64,000 nt of DNA, from contig JAVVEH010000010.1 in assembly GCA_032251435.1 (NCBI GenBank), positions 34,918-98,917 on the forward strand, in the 5' to 3' direction. A model generated the notes under the pieces. It was given only the letters and a program-made list of their open reading frames with translations, made no database searches and was not told where the DNA came from. The position numbers and the translations under genes were made by a program. Every line of letters starts with the position of its first letter. Position 1 is the stretch's first letter. Positions 1 to 8,622 of the stretch are shown in pieces. This DNA is from JAVVEH01 sp032251435 (lineage in GTDB: Bacteria > Verrucomicrobiota > Lentisphaeria > Oligosphaerales > MVZH01).

Positions 1-1
1 C

Positions 2-367
2 ATGAACATGGGGGAGATGCACACCATCGGGACGCTCGATCTACCGATCAAGATTCTGTTGTTGAACAATCACAGCGACGGCATGGTGCGGAATCTCGAA
101 GATGTCGCCTATGGTGGACGGCATTCAGCCACTGAACGACCGCGCGACACCAACTTCGCGGCGATGGCGAGACTCTGCCATTTCCACTTTGCGGAACGGG
201 TTAAGCAACGCGATGTCCTGCCGGAGATGATGGATGCCTGGCTGACCGCCGAGGGACCCGCAATGCTCGAAGTTCTCACGGACATCGAGGAGGTCATCTA
301 CCCGGTTGTCCGCCCCGGCTCATCGTACGCCGACATGGAACTCGGTCCCTACATTTGTGAGTTTTGA
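2..367 (+). CDS. Thiamine-diphosphate-dependent enzyme (acetolactate synthase-like), C-terminal end only
   Basis: The reading frame is open from the window edge, so the 5' part lies outside. The visible 121 residues match the C-terminal TPP-binding domain of acetolactate synthase-type enzymes: NMGEMHTIGTLDLPIKILLLNN is the family's cofactor-binding stretch ending in the paired Asn, followed by a C-terminal tail VIYPVVRPGSSYADM typical of this family. Such enzymes carry out ThDP-dependent carboligation or decarboxylation of 2-oxo acids in the cytosol. The exact substrate cannot be told from this fragment. The stop codon lies at the beginning of a short tandem repeat. It is followed in the same direction by a DsrE-like gene and a methyltransferase. 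Confidence 0.7.
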   Translation: MNMGEMHTIGTLDLPIKILLLNNHSDGMVRNLEDVAYGGRHSATERPRDTNFAAMARLCHFHFAERVKQRDVLPEMMDAWLTAEGPAMLEVLTDIEEVIYPVVRPGSSYADMELGPYICEF

Positions 368-410
368 GTTCTCGAGAACTCAGAACTCGGAACTCAGAAC
401 TCAAGGAACT
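366..410. repeat. Degenerate tandem repeat of GAACTC units
   Basis: About four degenerate units of roughly 10 bases built around GAACTCAGAACTCGG fill the space between the TPP enzyme stop and the DsrE gene. It is one of many such short degenerate tandem arrays in this window's intergenic space; each array has its own unit sequence. Confidence 0.6.
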
Positions 411-415
411 GTCCC

Positions 416-736
416 ATGAAGCTTGGCATGATTATCACCCAGACCGACCCCGAAACCGTGTTCAACGCGCTGCGCCTGGCGCAATACAGCCTGGAGCAGG
501 GCGACGAGGTCCGTATTTTTCTGTCGGGCCGGGGTGTCGACATCGACAAGATCGAGGATGCCACCTTCAACGTGAAGAAGCAAGCACAACAGGTGCTCGA
601 TGCGGGCGGCGAATTCCTGGCCTGCGGCACCTGCCTGAAACTGCGCAACTCCGAAGGCTCGGAGATCTGCCCGCTGTCCACGCTCAAGGACCACTACGAA
701 ATCGTCCGCGATTCGGATCGGCTGATCACCGTCTGA
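416..736 (+). CDS. DsrE family protein
   Basis: A 106-residue protein with the DsrE/DsrF-like fold signature: N-terminal beta strand MKLGMIITQTDPETVFNALR, the segment GDEVRIFLSGRGVD, and a cysteine pair in LACGTCLKLR (about residues 64-67) followed by another Cys at about 82 (EICP). Family members are small cytosolic sulfur-carrier or sulfur-relay proteins that carry persulfide on a cysteine; whether this one does so is inference. It sits between the TPP enzyme and a SAM methyltransferase in the same direction and ends 5 bases before the methyltransferase start, so the two are probably co-transcribed. Confidence 0.75.
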   Translation: MKLGMIITQTDPETVFNALRLAQYSLEQGDEVRIFLSGRGVDIDKIEDATFNVKKQAQQVLDAGGEFLACGTCLKLRNSEGSEICPLSTLKDHYEIVRDSDRLITV

Positions 737-741
737 CGGTC

Positions 742-1407
742 ATGAGTACACGATTCGACGCCATCGCCAGCGACTACGACGCCTGGTACGACCAGCCTGT
801 GGGGCGGGCCATCCTGGCGGCGGAGCTGGACTGCCTGCGGCGGGTTGTCGGCACCTGTCATGGACGCTGGCTCGAAGTCGGCGTGGGAACCGGCCGTTTC
901 GCCGCCGGTCTCGGAATCGGTGAGGGCATCGATCCCGCCGAAGGGATGCTCCGGATCGCGGCCCGCCGTGGCGTGCGCACCTATCTTGGAACGGCGGACA
1001 GTCTGCCGTTCCCGGATGGCGGCTTTGACGGTGTTCTGCTGGCTCTGTCACTGTGCTTCATCGACGAACCGGCGGCGGCGCTTAAGGAATGCCGCCGGGT
1101 GCTGACGGAAACCGGTGTGTTGCTCGTCGGCATTGTCCCCGCCGACAGCCCGTGGGGGCGGCTTTACGCGCGGAAGAAGGCCGAGGGCCATCACATCTAC
1201 GCCGCGGCCACCTTCCGCACCGTCCAGGAGACGGTCGATCTGGCCGAGGCCGCCGGTTTCCACTTGCTGCGCGCCGCCAGCACGCTCTTGTGGGCACCGG
1301 ATGAACCGGCCGAGTCGCACCCAGGCGTTGAAAACGGCGCTAACCCTCGGGCGGGCTTCGTCGCCCTGGCATTTGCCGTTCACGCTATGACGAGGGCAGA
1401 ACCGTAG
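742..1407 (+). CDS. Class I SAM-dependent methyltransferase
   Basis: A 221-residue methyltransferase of the Methyltransf_11 type. The glycine-rich SAM loop LEVGVGTGRFAAGLG lies at about residues 42-56, an acidic residue in the next strand (GIDPAEGM) follows, and the motif LPFPDGGFDGVLLALSLCF corresponds to motif II/post-II. I chose the ATG at 742 because the methyltransferase domain begins there (STRFDAIASDYDAWYD, a standard N-terminus); the frame remains open further upstream but that part overlaps the DsrE gene. The start is 5 bases after the DsrE stop. The substrate is unknown. Confidence 0.8.
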   Translation: MSTRFDAIASDYDAWYDQPVGRAILAAELDCLRRVVGTCHGRWLEVGVGTGRFAAGLGIGEGIDPAEGMLRIAARRGVRTYLGTADSLPFPDGGFDGVLLALSLCFIDEPAAALKECRRVLTETGVLLVGIVPADSPWGRLYARKKAEGHHIYAAATFRTVQETVDLAEAAGFHLLRAASTLLWAPDEPAESHPGVENGANPRAGFVALAFAVHAMTRAEP

Positions 1408-1528
1408 CGCGTGGACGGCTATTGACATTCATTAATCTTTTTAAAACAACTTATATCGTGTTGCATCGTAAAACTCACGGGTTAGCTTAAAGTCCAACAT
1501 CCGAACGCTCCCTTACTGCCGGAAGAAC

Positions 1529-3748
1529 ATGATAGAGCGACATTTTGACATCCCATTTGTGTCGCAGCTGGCTCTGCGTGAAAAGCAGATCCAGCAAAAC
1601 TACCGGCCTCCCATTGCCATCCACAAGTGGTTTGCCCGTCGCCCGGGAACATTATTCCGCGCACTCATGTTGTCCGAGTTCGTTGATTCTCCCTTGCGCG
1701 AGTCTTTTTATGTGAGTCACGATCTGAAGGGGCTTTGCGTTGCCGATCCGTTCATGGGGGGTGGCACGCCGCTGATGGAAGCCAATCGGCTTGGTTGCGA
1801 CGTATCAGGATGCGATATCAATCCCATGTCATACTGGATTGTGCGACAGGAAATCGAGCATCTCGATTTGGGAGCCTATCGCATGGCGGCGACGGCCCTT
1901 CGCAACGCATTAGAGAAGGAGGTCGGTCATCTCTACCGCACAACCTGTGAAAAGTGCGGAAACACCGATGCGCATGTTAAGTATTTCCTGTGGGTCAAGG
2001 CCATGCCGTGTGGCAACTGCGGGAGGGAGATGCGTCTCTTTCCTGGATATTTGGTGGCCCAGGATTGTCGACATCCTCGTAACGTTTTCGTGTGCGCTGA
2101 GTGCGGTGCGCTCACGGAGTCCAAGAGCCGCACTCGTCCCGGACCATGCGATACATGTGGCGCCGCCCTCCGCCAGGAGGGGCCGGCGAAGCGGGGCCAA
2201 TGCGTCTGTCCCGGGTGCTCGACGGTAAATCGCTTTCCCGATGGCGCACAAGGCCCTCCGCGTCATGCGCTGTTCGCAATTGAGTACCACTGCCCGTTAT
2301 GCAAGGCTTCGCATCAAGGACGATTCTTCAAACAGCCTGATGGAAATGACAAGGCTAAGGTATGCGAGGCAACCAAAACATGGGTGGATTGCGACGCTCA
2401 TTTCATTCCTGAAGACGAGATTCCCGCCGGCGATGAAACGAACAGGCTGCACCGTTGGGGTTATCGCTACTATCGTGAAATGTTCAACGAACGCCAGTCG
2501 CTTGGCCTTGAACTTAGCTGTCGGCAGATCGAGGCGGTGGGAGACGAACGTGTCCGCAATGCCTTGGCCACGAATCTTTCCGATCTGTTGCGTTATCAGA
2601 ATATGCTTTGCCGCTATGATTCGATGGCTCTGAAATCTCTCGACATCTTTTCAGTCCATGGATTTCCGGTGGGATTGATCGAATGCGAGTCAAATCTCCT
2701 GGGAATACCCAACGGGCGGGTTGGCGGCAATGTGGGTAGCGGCGGCTGGTCGAATATAATCGAAAAGTACGCCAAGGCGAAGGAATATTGCGATGCGCCG
2801 TTCGAATTTAAGCATACCGGCAAGAGCAAATGTCGCGTTGAGCTTGCTGGAGAATGGATTGGTGACGATCCCAATGGCAGAACGGCGGCAAAACCGCGGC
2901 GAGTAACTCTCACCTGCGGTGACGCGGCCATGAATGGATTTACACCTGGGTCACTGGATGCGGTCCTGACCGATCCGCCTTATTTCGGCAATGTCCAGTA
3001 CGCCGAGTTGATGGACTTTTGCTATGTATGGTTACGGAAGCTCATTGGTCGGACTGCGACAAACGGAGCGTTCGAGCGGGAGTCCACCCGTACCCCTGAA
3101 GAGCTAACGGGAAATGTCAATATGGGCCGCGATCTGGCGCATTTCACCGGCGGATTGTCCCGGGTGTTTCGCCAAATGAGTGATGCCTTAAAACCAGGGG
3201 GACCATTAGCCTTCACTTATCACCACAATGATATTCGTGCCTACTATCCGGTCGCCACGGCAATTCTTGATGTCGGCCTTGTCTGTTCGGGTTCTGTGCC
3301 ATGCCCCGGAGAAATGGGCGCGTCGATTCATATAAGTGGTACGGGATCGTCCATTGTCGACACGGTTTTCGTGTGTCGGTCCACCGGCACCGTCCCCAGG
3401 CATTGTGTCACAAAGGATCCGAAACTGATTGCCGCGCTTGTCATTGAAGATATGGACAAACTCCGCCTGGGCGGTGTGAAGCCAACCGAGGGAGACACCC
3501 GTTGCGTGGCTTACGGGCACATAGTACGTCTGGCCGTCTGGTATCTCCGCAAGGACTGGGATGCGAACGCTCCACTGAACGAGAGAATCGGCAGAGTGGC
3601 AGAGTGGATAGACAGAGTGATCGGCGGTGTTGGGGCAGTATTGAGTCACCTGAATGATGAAAGCGCTTTGAAACCCGTCCAGCAATGGCTGACATTACAA
3701 GAATCACAGGCGACATATGGGTCACAAGAACATGACATTTCCTTTTGA
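1529..3748 (+). CDS. DUF1156-like adenine-specific DNA methyltransferase with Zn ribbons
   Basis: A 739-residue protein. The N-terminus PPIAIHKWFARRPGTLFRAL resembles the DUF1156 segment that begins Zn-ribbon adenine DNA methylases. The SAM motif DPFMGGGTPLMEANRLG is at residues 73-89 and the catalytic motif TDPPYFGNVQY at about 481-491, diagnostic of amino-methyltransferases acting on DNA. Between them lie several CxxC pairs (CEKCG, CGNCG, CAECG, CDTCG, CPGC, CPLC), consistent with zinc ribbons. A GGAAG sequence precedes the ATG. The last 17 bases overlap the next gene, a PD-(D/E)XK protein, suggesting a coupled modification and restriction pair. Codon and base use is less GC-rich than the flanking genes, hinting at horizontal transfer. 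Confidence 0.85.
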   Translation: MIERHFDIPFVSQLALREKQIQQNYRPPIAIHKWFARRPGTLFRALMLSEFVDSPLRESFYVSHDLKGLCVADPFMGGGTPLMEANRLGCDVSGCDINPMSYWIVRQEIEHLDLGAYRMAATALRNALEKEVGHLYRTTCEKCGNTDAHVKYFLWVKAMPCGNCGREMRLFPGYLVAQDCRHPRNVFVCAECGALTESKSRTRPGPCDTCGAALRQEGPAKRGQCVCPGCSTVNRFPDGAQGPPRHALFAIEYHCPLCKASHQGRFFKQPDGNDKAKVCEATKTWVDCDAHFIPEDEIPAGDETNRLHRWGYRYYREMFNERQSLGLELSCRQIEAVGDERVRNALATNLSDLLRYQNMLCRYDSMALKSLDIFSVHGFPVGLIECESNLLGIPNGRVGGNVGSGGWSNIIEKYAKAKEYCDAPFEFKHTGKSKCRVELAGEWIGDDPNGRTAAKPRRVTLTCGDAAMNGFTPGSLDAVLTDPPYFGNVQYAELMDFCYVWLRKLIGRTATNGAFERESTRTPEELTGNVNMGRDLAHFTGGLSRVFRQMSDALKPGGPLAFTYHHNDIRAYYPVATAILDVGLVCSGSVPCPGEMGASIHISGTGSSIVDTVFVCRSTGTVPRHCVTKDPKLIAALVIEDMDKLRLGGVKPTEGDTRCVAYGHIVRLAVWYLRKDWDANAPLNERIGRVAEWIDRVIGGVGAVLSHLNDESALKPVQQWLTLQESQATYGSQEHDISF

Positions 3749-4781
3749 AGTCAGTGCAGGTGAACTGAGTACACATCCCGACCTGTATGTGGATTCGGTT
3801 TTTGCCTGCCTTGAGTCCGAGTTCCTTGTCCTTCCCCGTGGTTCCGGTTTCGTTGACTATGGGGTCTTCGAGGCTGGCTATGAGGCGCTCAAGCGGGTGA
3901 GTGAAGGATTCTCGATACTTGATCCTGACAAGCTTCTGCCCGTCGTGCAGCGTACACCTGTCGCTCTTGTCGTTCTTCGGGCCATGCTTGGTTTTACGCC
4001 TCCTGAGTTGGCCTATGTGACGACCCAACGGACGGGAGTGACGGTCAGCCAGAGTGCCGTCCGGACGCTTGATCGTAAGGCGCGAATGGAACCGAACGGG
4101 CGGCTGGCGGACAAGGGGCTGACTGGCGAGAGGCTTGCGGCGTTGGTGAAAGCCGCCTGCGAGTTACTAAACGAAGGCGCACCGGAAACCGATGAAGACA
4201 AGATTCATCGCCTCGACAAGGCCGACACGCGGGGAGGCCTTGATGCGTTGCGTGGCATGTCAGAACGGGGGATGCCCTACGCAATGGTGCTTTATGAGCG
4301 CTTTCTGGGGCGCCCCTTTGCTGGACACCGCGATTCAGTTAGTGATTTGGTTGGTGACAGCCTTGAATCGGCTATCGAAGAAGTGCTGCACAAGGCAGGT
4401 GTCAGTTTTCGCAAGACCAAGAGAGCTGAACGTATTGACGGTTTCGATCAAGCTCCGGATTTTATCATTCCCAGCGAATTCAACCCGCAGATTGTCATTG
4501 AAGCAAAACTCACTGAGGATGACGGCACAGCCCGCGACAAAGTCGCCCGCATTCAACGCCTTGACACATTGCGCCGCGACGGACAGCCTGACCGGATACC
4601 CAAATATGAATTAGTCGCCTGTATCGGCGGACGAGGGTTTGGTGTCCGTCGAGAGGATATGAAGCGTCTTCTGTTTGCGACTGATGGAAAGGTTTTCACG
4701 CTTAAAACCCTTGGTCGGCTGATTACTTGCACCCGGATAGCTCAATTTGCGTCCAGATCCCCATCTGGGAGCGACACGTAG
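3732..4781 (+). CDS. Putative PD-(D/E)XK restriction endonuclease partner of the methylase
   Basis: A 349-residue protein overlapping the 3' end of the methylase gene. Near its C-terminus is a nuclease-like motif: PDFIIPSEFNPQIVIEAKL, with Asp at about residue 243 and the E-A-K at about 256-258, i.e. the D...ExK arrangement of PD-(D/E)XK nucleases. The region after it (ARDKVARIQRLDTLRRDG) is helical and basic. The N-terminal half (residues 1-150) is mostly helical and I do not recognise it. An alternative ATG lies 15 bases upstream at 3717. From context it is probably the cleaving subunit of a type II-like restriction-modification system. It could instead be a regulatory subunit. Confidence 0.6.
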   Translation: MTFPFEVSAGELSTHPDLYVDSVFACLESEFLVLPRGSGFVDYGVFEAGYEALKRVSEGFSILDPDKLLPVVQRTPVALVVLRAMLGFTPPELAYVTTQRTGVTVSQSAVRTLDRKARMEPNGRLADKGLTGERLAALVKAACELLNEGAPETDEDKIHRLDKADTRGGLDALRGMSERGMPYAMVLYERFLGRPFAGHRDSVSDLVGDSLESAIEEVLHKAGVSFRKTKRAERIDGFDQAPDFIIPSEFNPQIVIEAKLTEDDGTARDKVARIQRLDTLRRDGQPDRIPKYELVACIGGRGFGVRREDMKRLLFATDGKVFTLKTLGRLITCTRIAQFASRSPSGSDT

Positions 4782-4857
4782 CATTTGAGCTTTTTTTGAC
4801 CCCTGGACATATCAGCATTACTGTATTTCAATCCACTTTCAATCAATTAAGAGATGA

Positions 4858-5505
4858 ACCCTTGATCAGCAGGTTGAGCAGGCCCTACAGCTGTGGGGCA
4901 GCGAAGCGTCAAACCAGGAACTGCGGCGGAATTTAATTCCGCGTCGCTCGGCGGGGTGGCTTTCTCTGGGGCTTTTTATCGCCTTCACTCCGACTATTCC
5001 CTTCCAGATGTTCCTCTGCACAGCAGGGGCTTTGCTGTTCCGCATGAATTTGCCGATTGCCCTGATCGCCTGCTGGATCACGAATCCGGTGACCGCTTTT
5101 CCTATTTACATGACGGGTCGGCGGCTGGGCAAATTCATTTTTTCGGAGACACCGGTTCTGTTTTCCGCGTTGGACCTTTTTAATCTTGAGGGTCGTGGGA
5201 GGAAGATTATCGAGGAAAGCATTTATGTCTGGACCGGCTGCCTTGTTTTTTCACTGGGGGCCAGCCTTGCCGGCAATTTTTTCGTGCGTCTGGCCGCCGT
5301 CATTCTCAGGCAGCTGCGCAAAAAAAAACGCCCTGACAAGAGATCCGTCCGGAAAGGGGTGAGGTTAAAATTAACAGCACGAGTGCCCGGCCAGGCTCTT
5401 GATCGGGGAGATTCCGCCCTTCAGGGGGTCACTGCATATAGGGTTTGTCCTACTTTTTGTTTTTATCGGGGCACGAAATTCAACGCAGGTGGCACGCCCT
5501 TCTAA
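4858..5505 (+). CDS. DUF2062 domain membrane protein with unclear start (possibly degraded)
   Basis: The DUF2062 signature GLFIAFTPTIPFQMFLCTAG, then LPIALIACWITNPVTAFPIY, is clear. The first in-frame ATG (5008) lies in the middle of this signature; the frame is open back to a stop at 4855 without any ATG, GTG or TTG. So either a rare start codon is used or the 5' end has been altered. The sequence at about 4899-4945 (GGCAGCGAAGCGTCAAACCAG followed by a small hairpin GCGGAATTTAATTCCGC) resembles repeat sequence found at 49620-49669. After KKKRPDK at about residue 157 the C-terminal tail looks like read-through of non-coding DNA. Family members are small inner-membrane proteins of unknown function. 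Confidence 0.5.
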   Translation, partial: TLDQQVEQALQLWGSEASNQELRRNLIPRRSAGWLSLGLFIAFTPTIPFQMFLCTAGALLFRMNLPIALIACWITNPVTAFPIYMTGRRLGKFIFSETPVLFSALDLFNLEGRGRKIIEESIYVWTGCLVFSLGASLAGNFFVRLAAVILRQLRKKKRPDKRSVRKGVRLKLTARVPGQALDRGDSALQGVTAYRVCPTFCFYRGTKFNAGGTPF

Positions 5506-5514
5506 ATGTGATCG

Positions 5515-5569
5515 AGATTAGGGCGAATGTAGGGAAAATCCGCACAACCTTACTCGTTTGCCCTAATCT
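5515..5569. repeat. Imperfect inverted repeat (GATTAGGGC type)
   Basis: AGATTAGGGCGAATG on the left pairs imperfectly with CGTTTGCCCTAATCT on the right. A related inverted repeat lies at 53887-53941, with arms GATTAAGGCGAAGG and TTTTGCCTTAATC. The similarity suggests a dispersed small palindromic element rather than an ordinary terminator, as no T-run follows. Confidence 0.5.
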
Positions 5570-5696
5570 TTCCCGGGAAGTCTTTGCGCCTTGGCGAGAG
5601 AAAAAATCAGCCTGCGCAATGTTGATCGCCATGCCACGCGCGTGACATTAAATCGCCGGACAAGACCTTGCTATCCGCATTTTTAAAGCTATATTG

Positions 5697-5712
5697 TACC
5701 AACTGGTCGGTA
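5697..5712 (+). promoter_or_regulatory. Probable operator of the downstream TetR regulator
   Basis: TACCAACTGGTCGGTA is a 16-base imperfect palindrome (12 of 16 positions symmetric) 25 bases upstream of the TetR start codon. TetR-family regulators commonly bind such sites near their own start. Likely autoregulation; not shown experimentally. Confidence 0.55.
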
Positions 5713-5737
5713 AAATATAAGGTGGACATTTTGACCT

Positions 5738-6388
5738 ATGGCAAAGCATCGGACAACCCGGGATCGGCTGATTGATGCAGCGTACGAGTTGGCGCGCCGA
5801 AAGGGTTTCGACCGCACGTCGATAGCAGAGGTCATGGAGGCAGCCGACGTGGGCAAGGGGTCGCTGTACCACCACTTCCCCGACAAGGACAGCCTCGGCC
5901 TGGCGGTGCTCGAGCGGGATCGGGAGGTGTTCATGGCCATGATCGACGGCTGCCTGGCCGCCTCGACGCCGCTGGAAGGGCTCGACCGTTTCTTCACCAC
6001 GGCGCTCGAAAAGCACCGTGAGGCGAGGTTTGTCGGAGGCTGTCTCTGGGGCAATACGGCCCTGGAGATGAGCGACTCGAACCCGGCTTATGCGCGGCTG
6101 GTGACTGCCGTGTTCGATGAGTGGATCGGGAAAATCGCCGACACGATCCGCACCGCTCAGGATACCGGCGTGATTCGCGATGATTTCCCGGCGGTCGACC
6201 TCGCACGGTCGGTCGTGGCCACGATCGAGGGCGGCATCATGCTGTCACGGCTGACCAAGGAAGAGGCACCCCTGCGTGCCAGCCTGGCATCGCTTCGGGC
6301 GATGCTGACGGCGTCCGCCCCCCAAAGCACGGCTTCCGGCGAAGCGCAGACGCAGCGAGAACCGATACAAGCAACAGGAGAACGATGA
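5738..6388 (+). CDS. TetR/AcrR family transcriptional regulator
   Basis: A 216-residue regulator. The N-terminal helix-turn-helix is clear: RDRLIDAAYELARRKGFDRTSIAEVMEAADVGKGSLYHHFPDK (residues about 8-50, described in parts). The C-terminal ligand-binding domain resembles the TetR_C type with FVGGCLWGNTALEM. A palindromic operator-like site lies just upstream at 5697-5712. Its stop overlaps the start of the next gene (ATGATGA arrangement), so it is the first gene of a co-directional run leading into the arsenic-related genes and is the obvious candidate regulator of that run. The ligand is unknown. Confidence 0.85.
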   Translation: MAKHRTTRDRLIDAAYELARRKGFDRTSIAEVMEAADVGKGSLYHHFPDKDSLGLAVLERDREVFMAMIDGCLAASTPLEGLDRFFTTALEKHREARFVGGCLWGNTALEMSDSNPAYARLVTAVFDEWIGKIADTIRTAQDTGVIRDDFPAVDLARSVVATIEGGIMLSRLTKEEAPLRASLASLRAMLTASAPQSTASGEAQTQREPIQATGER

Positions 6389-7032
6389 TGAAGATACTCG
6401 GCATCTCAGGAAGCCCCCGCAAGGGATCGACAACGGATCAACTGGTGCAGGCGGTTCTCGCCGGTGCGGACGGTTGCGACACCGAGTTCGTGTCGCTTTC
6501 GGGCAAGCGGATCGGCCCGTGCATTGCCTGTCTGAGGTGCGTCGAGGACAACGTCTGCAAAGTGAAGGACGACATGGCTGATCTGCGGCCGAAGATCGCC
6601 GAGGCCGATGCGTATGTGATCGGCGGAGCGAACTACTACTCGATGCTGAACGGCCTGACGCACACATTTCTCGAGCGCTTCTACCAGTTCCGGCACCGGG
6701 AGGGGAAGACTCTCGCCGGGAAATTGGGGGTGGCCGTCGGGGTCGGCGGCAGTAACGGCGATCCCGTGACAGCGAACGTGAAGAGCTTCTTCCAGTACAA
6801 TCAGATCGATTGTGTGGGAGAGGTTTCAGCGCAGGGACCGGCCTGCTGTTTCACCTGTGGCTATGGCGAAGACTGCAAGGTCGGGGCCATCCACATGTTC
6901 TTCGGGCCGGGCACGAAAATCACACCGGAGATCACGCCCTCTCTTGAGAAACAGACGGATGTGCTCGAGACGGCTCGTGCACTGGGCGGGGCGCTTTCCC
7001 GGCGGCTGCGTGAGTTCGCGGCCGGGACATGA
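6385..7032 (+). CDS. Iron-sulfur flavoprotein / NADPH-dependent FMN reductase family
   Basis: A 215-residue flavodoxin-fold protein. The FMN phosphate-binding loop GISGSPRKGSTTDQLV is at residues 6-21. A cysteine cluster CIACLRCVEDNVC (about residues 48-60) is typical of iron-sulfur flavoproteins related to Isf, and further Cys residues (CCFTCGYGEDC, about 153-163) follow. Family members transfer electrons in the cytosol, often in anaerobes. It overlaps the TetR gene by 4 bases, so the two are translationally coupled and the regulator probably controls it. A redox role for the downstream arsenic-related enzymes is an inference from position. Confidence 0.8.
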   Translation: MMKILGISGSPRKGSTTDQLVQAVLAGADGCDTEFVSLSGKRIGPCIACLRCVEDNVCKVKDDMADLRPKIAEADAYVIGGANYYSMLNGLTHTFLERFYQFRHREGKTLAGKLGVAVGVGGSNGDPVTANVKSFFQYNQIDCVGEVSAQGPACCFTCGYGEDCKVGAIHMFFGPGTKITPEITPSLEKQTDVLETARALGGALSRRLREFAAGT

Positions 7033-7099
7033 ACGACGGCTCAACGCGAATATGCGCTGTGAGAGACCAGACTGAACAACACAACACGGAGGTACAGAC

Positions 7100-7780
7100 A
7101 TGCATACGCAAATCATCGCGTCGGCGGCTCTGGGGCTGCTGATTGCCGCAGGTTCCACAGCATCCGCAAGGGAGCCGGAAACCGCCCCCCCGGTCCCGGC
7201 ATCTGCGGCGGATGTCAGGCCGTTGCTCATTGGAGCATCCGTGCCTGAAGTGACGCTGCGAACGGCAGATGGAAAAGCCTTTGATCTCGGCGCTGCCGCG
7301 TCCCGGAAACCGGCCATACTGATCTTCTACCGGGGCGGCTGGTGCCCTTACTGTAGCCTGCACCTTGGCCAATTGCAGGAGGCCGAAGCCGACCTGGTCA
7401 AGCTGGGGTATCAGATCCTGGCCGTCAGTCCCGACCGCCCCGAGAAGCTAGCCGAAAGTGTTGAAAAGGGCAAGCTGAGCTACACCCTCCTGTCGGACGC
7501 GGCGATGGACGCGGCCAAGGCATTCGGGATCGCCTTCAGGGTTGATGACGCGACGGTGGAGAAGTACAAGGGCTATGGCATCGATCTGGAAGCGGCCTCC
7601 GGGCAAGACCACCACCTGCTGCCGGTACCGGCCGTATTTATTTTAGGCACCGACGGCAAAGTCAAGTTCGTCTATGTCAATCCCGACTACAAGACGCGTC
7701 TGAGTGCCGATGTGTTGCTGGCGGCCGCCCGCGCTTCTCTGGAAGAACCGCGACAGAATTCTAACGGAGGTGGCAAATGA
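7100..7780 (+). CDS. Exported peroxiredoxin-like (AhpC/TSA) protein
   Basis: A 226-residue protein with a signal peptide (MHTQIIASAALGLLIAAGST, probable cleavage after ASA at about 23). The AhpC/TSA thioredoxin fold follows, with the redox motif GGWCPYCSLHLGQL at Cys82 and Cys85. The motif is CxxC rather than the single peroxidatic Cys context of classical peroxiredoxins, so it may act as a thiol-disulfide oxidoreductase in the periplasm. A good ribosome binding site, ACGGAGG, precedes the ATG. It overlaps the start of the phosphorylase gene by 4 bases. Confidence 0.8.
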   Translation: MHTQIIASAALGLLIAAGSTASAREPETAPPVPASAADVRPLLIGASVPEVTLRTADGKAFDLGAAASRKPAILIFYRGGWCPYCSLHLGQLQEAEADLVKLGYQILAVSPDRPEKLAESVEKGKLSYTLLSDAAMDAAKAFGIAFRVDDATVEKYKGYGIDLEAASGQDHHLLPVPAVFILGTDGKVKFVYVNPDYKTRLSADVLLAAARASLEEPRQNSNGGGK

Positions 7781-8622
7781 GCATGGTTGGCATTATCGGC
7801 GGATCGGGGCTGGACGATCCCCGCTTTTTTGAAAATCCGCGCGAGGTGAAACTGGACACCCCCTATGGGGCACTGTCTTCGCCATTGCGCTGCGGAAAGC
7901 TGGACGGTCGGGACGTGGTGCTGCTGGCCAGGCACGGCCGACACCACGAGATTCCGCCGTCGCAGATCAACAACCGGGCGAACATTTGGGCGCTCCGGGA
8001 GGTCGGCTGCAGCCATATTCTGGCGACCGCCGCCTGCGGCTCGCTCCGGGAAGAAATCGGTCGCGGTGTCATTGTTCTTCCCGATCAGTTCATCGATTTC
8101 ACCCGTCATCGGGCCGTGACCTTTCATGACAGGTTCGAGCCCGGCGCGGAGAACGCCCGCCATTGCCCGATGGCCGATCCCTTCGACCACGAACTGCGAC
8201 AGATCATCCTGACGGCTGGCGGACACCTTGGCATCCCTGTCAGGGACGGCGGTGTCATTCTGACAATTGAAGGCCCCCGCTTCTCCACCCGGGCGGAGTC
8301 GCGCATGTTCCGCGTCTGGGGCGCTGACTTGATTAACATGACGGTCGCGCCCGAAGCTATCCTGGCAAACGAACTGGGTCTGCCCTACGCGGTCATCGCG
8401 GTGGTCACTGATTTCGACAGTTGGCGGGAGGGCGAACCGCCGTTGCGCGTGGACGAACTGCTGTCGGTTTTCGGCGACAACGTCGGCCGCGTCACCCGGC
8501 TGATTCTGGACGCGGCGCCCGGAATTGCCGACACCGAAACACTGAACACCGAACACTGCCGCGTGATCCCCTCAGAAAACGCGGGCTGCGCAACCCCGAC
8601 CAGCCGCCTTCGCCAAGGCTAG
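7777..8622 (+). CDS. mtnP: S-methyl-5'-thioadenosine / purine nucleoside phosphorylase
   Basis: A 281-residue member of the PNP/MTAP family. The N-terminal phosphate-binding IIGGSGLDDP, the core HHEIPPSQINNRANIWAL, AACGSL, the substrate-contact NMTVAPEAILANE and TDFDSW (TDYDCW in classical MTAP) are all present. The enzyme phosphorolyses 5'-modified adenosines to adenine and a sugar 1-phosphate. Next to ArsM and a radical SAM protein, a plausible substrate is a 5'-deoxy-5'-arsinoyl adenosine, though ordinary methylthioadenosine is equally possible. The last 30 or so residues (after DAAPGIADT) are encoded by an intergenic-type repeat and its stop codon lies inside the repeat's conserved core, so the native C-terminus has been replaced or extended. 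Confidence 0.85.
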   Translation: MSMVGIIGGSGLDDPRFFENPREVKLDTPYGALSSPLRCGKLDGRDVVLLARHGRHHEIPPSQINNRANIWALREVGCSHILATAACGSLREEIGRGVIVLPDQFIDFTRHRAVTFHDRFEPGAENARHCPMADPFDHELRQIILTAGGHLGIPVRDGGVILTIEGPRFSTRAESRMFRVWGADLINMTVAPEAILANELGLPYAVIAVVTDFDSWREGEPPLRVDELLSVFGDNVGRVTRLILDAAPGIADTETLNTEHCRVIPSENAGCATPTSRLRQG

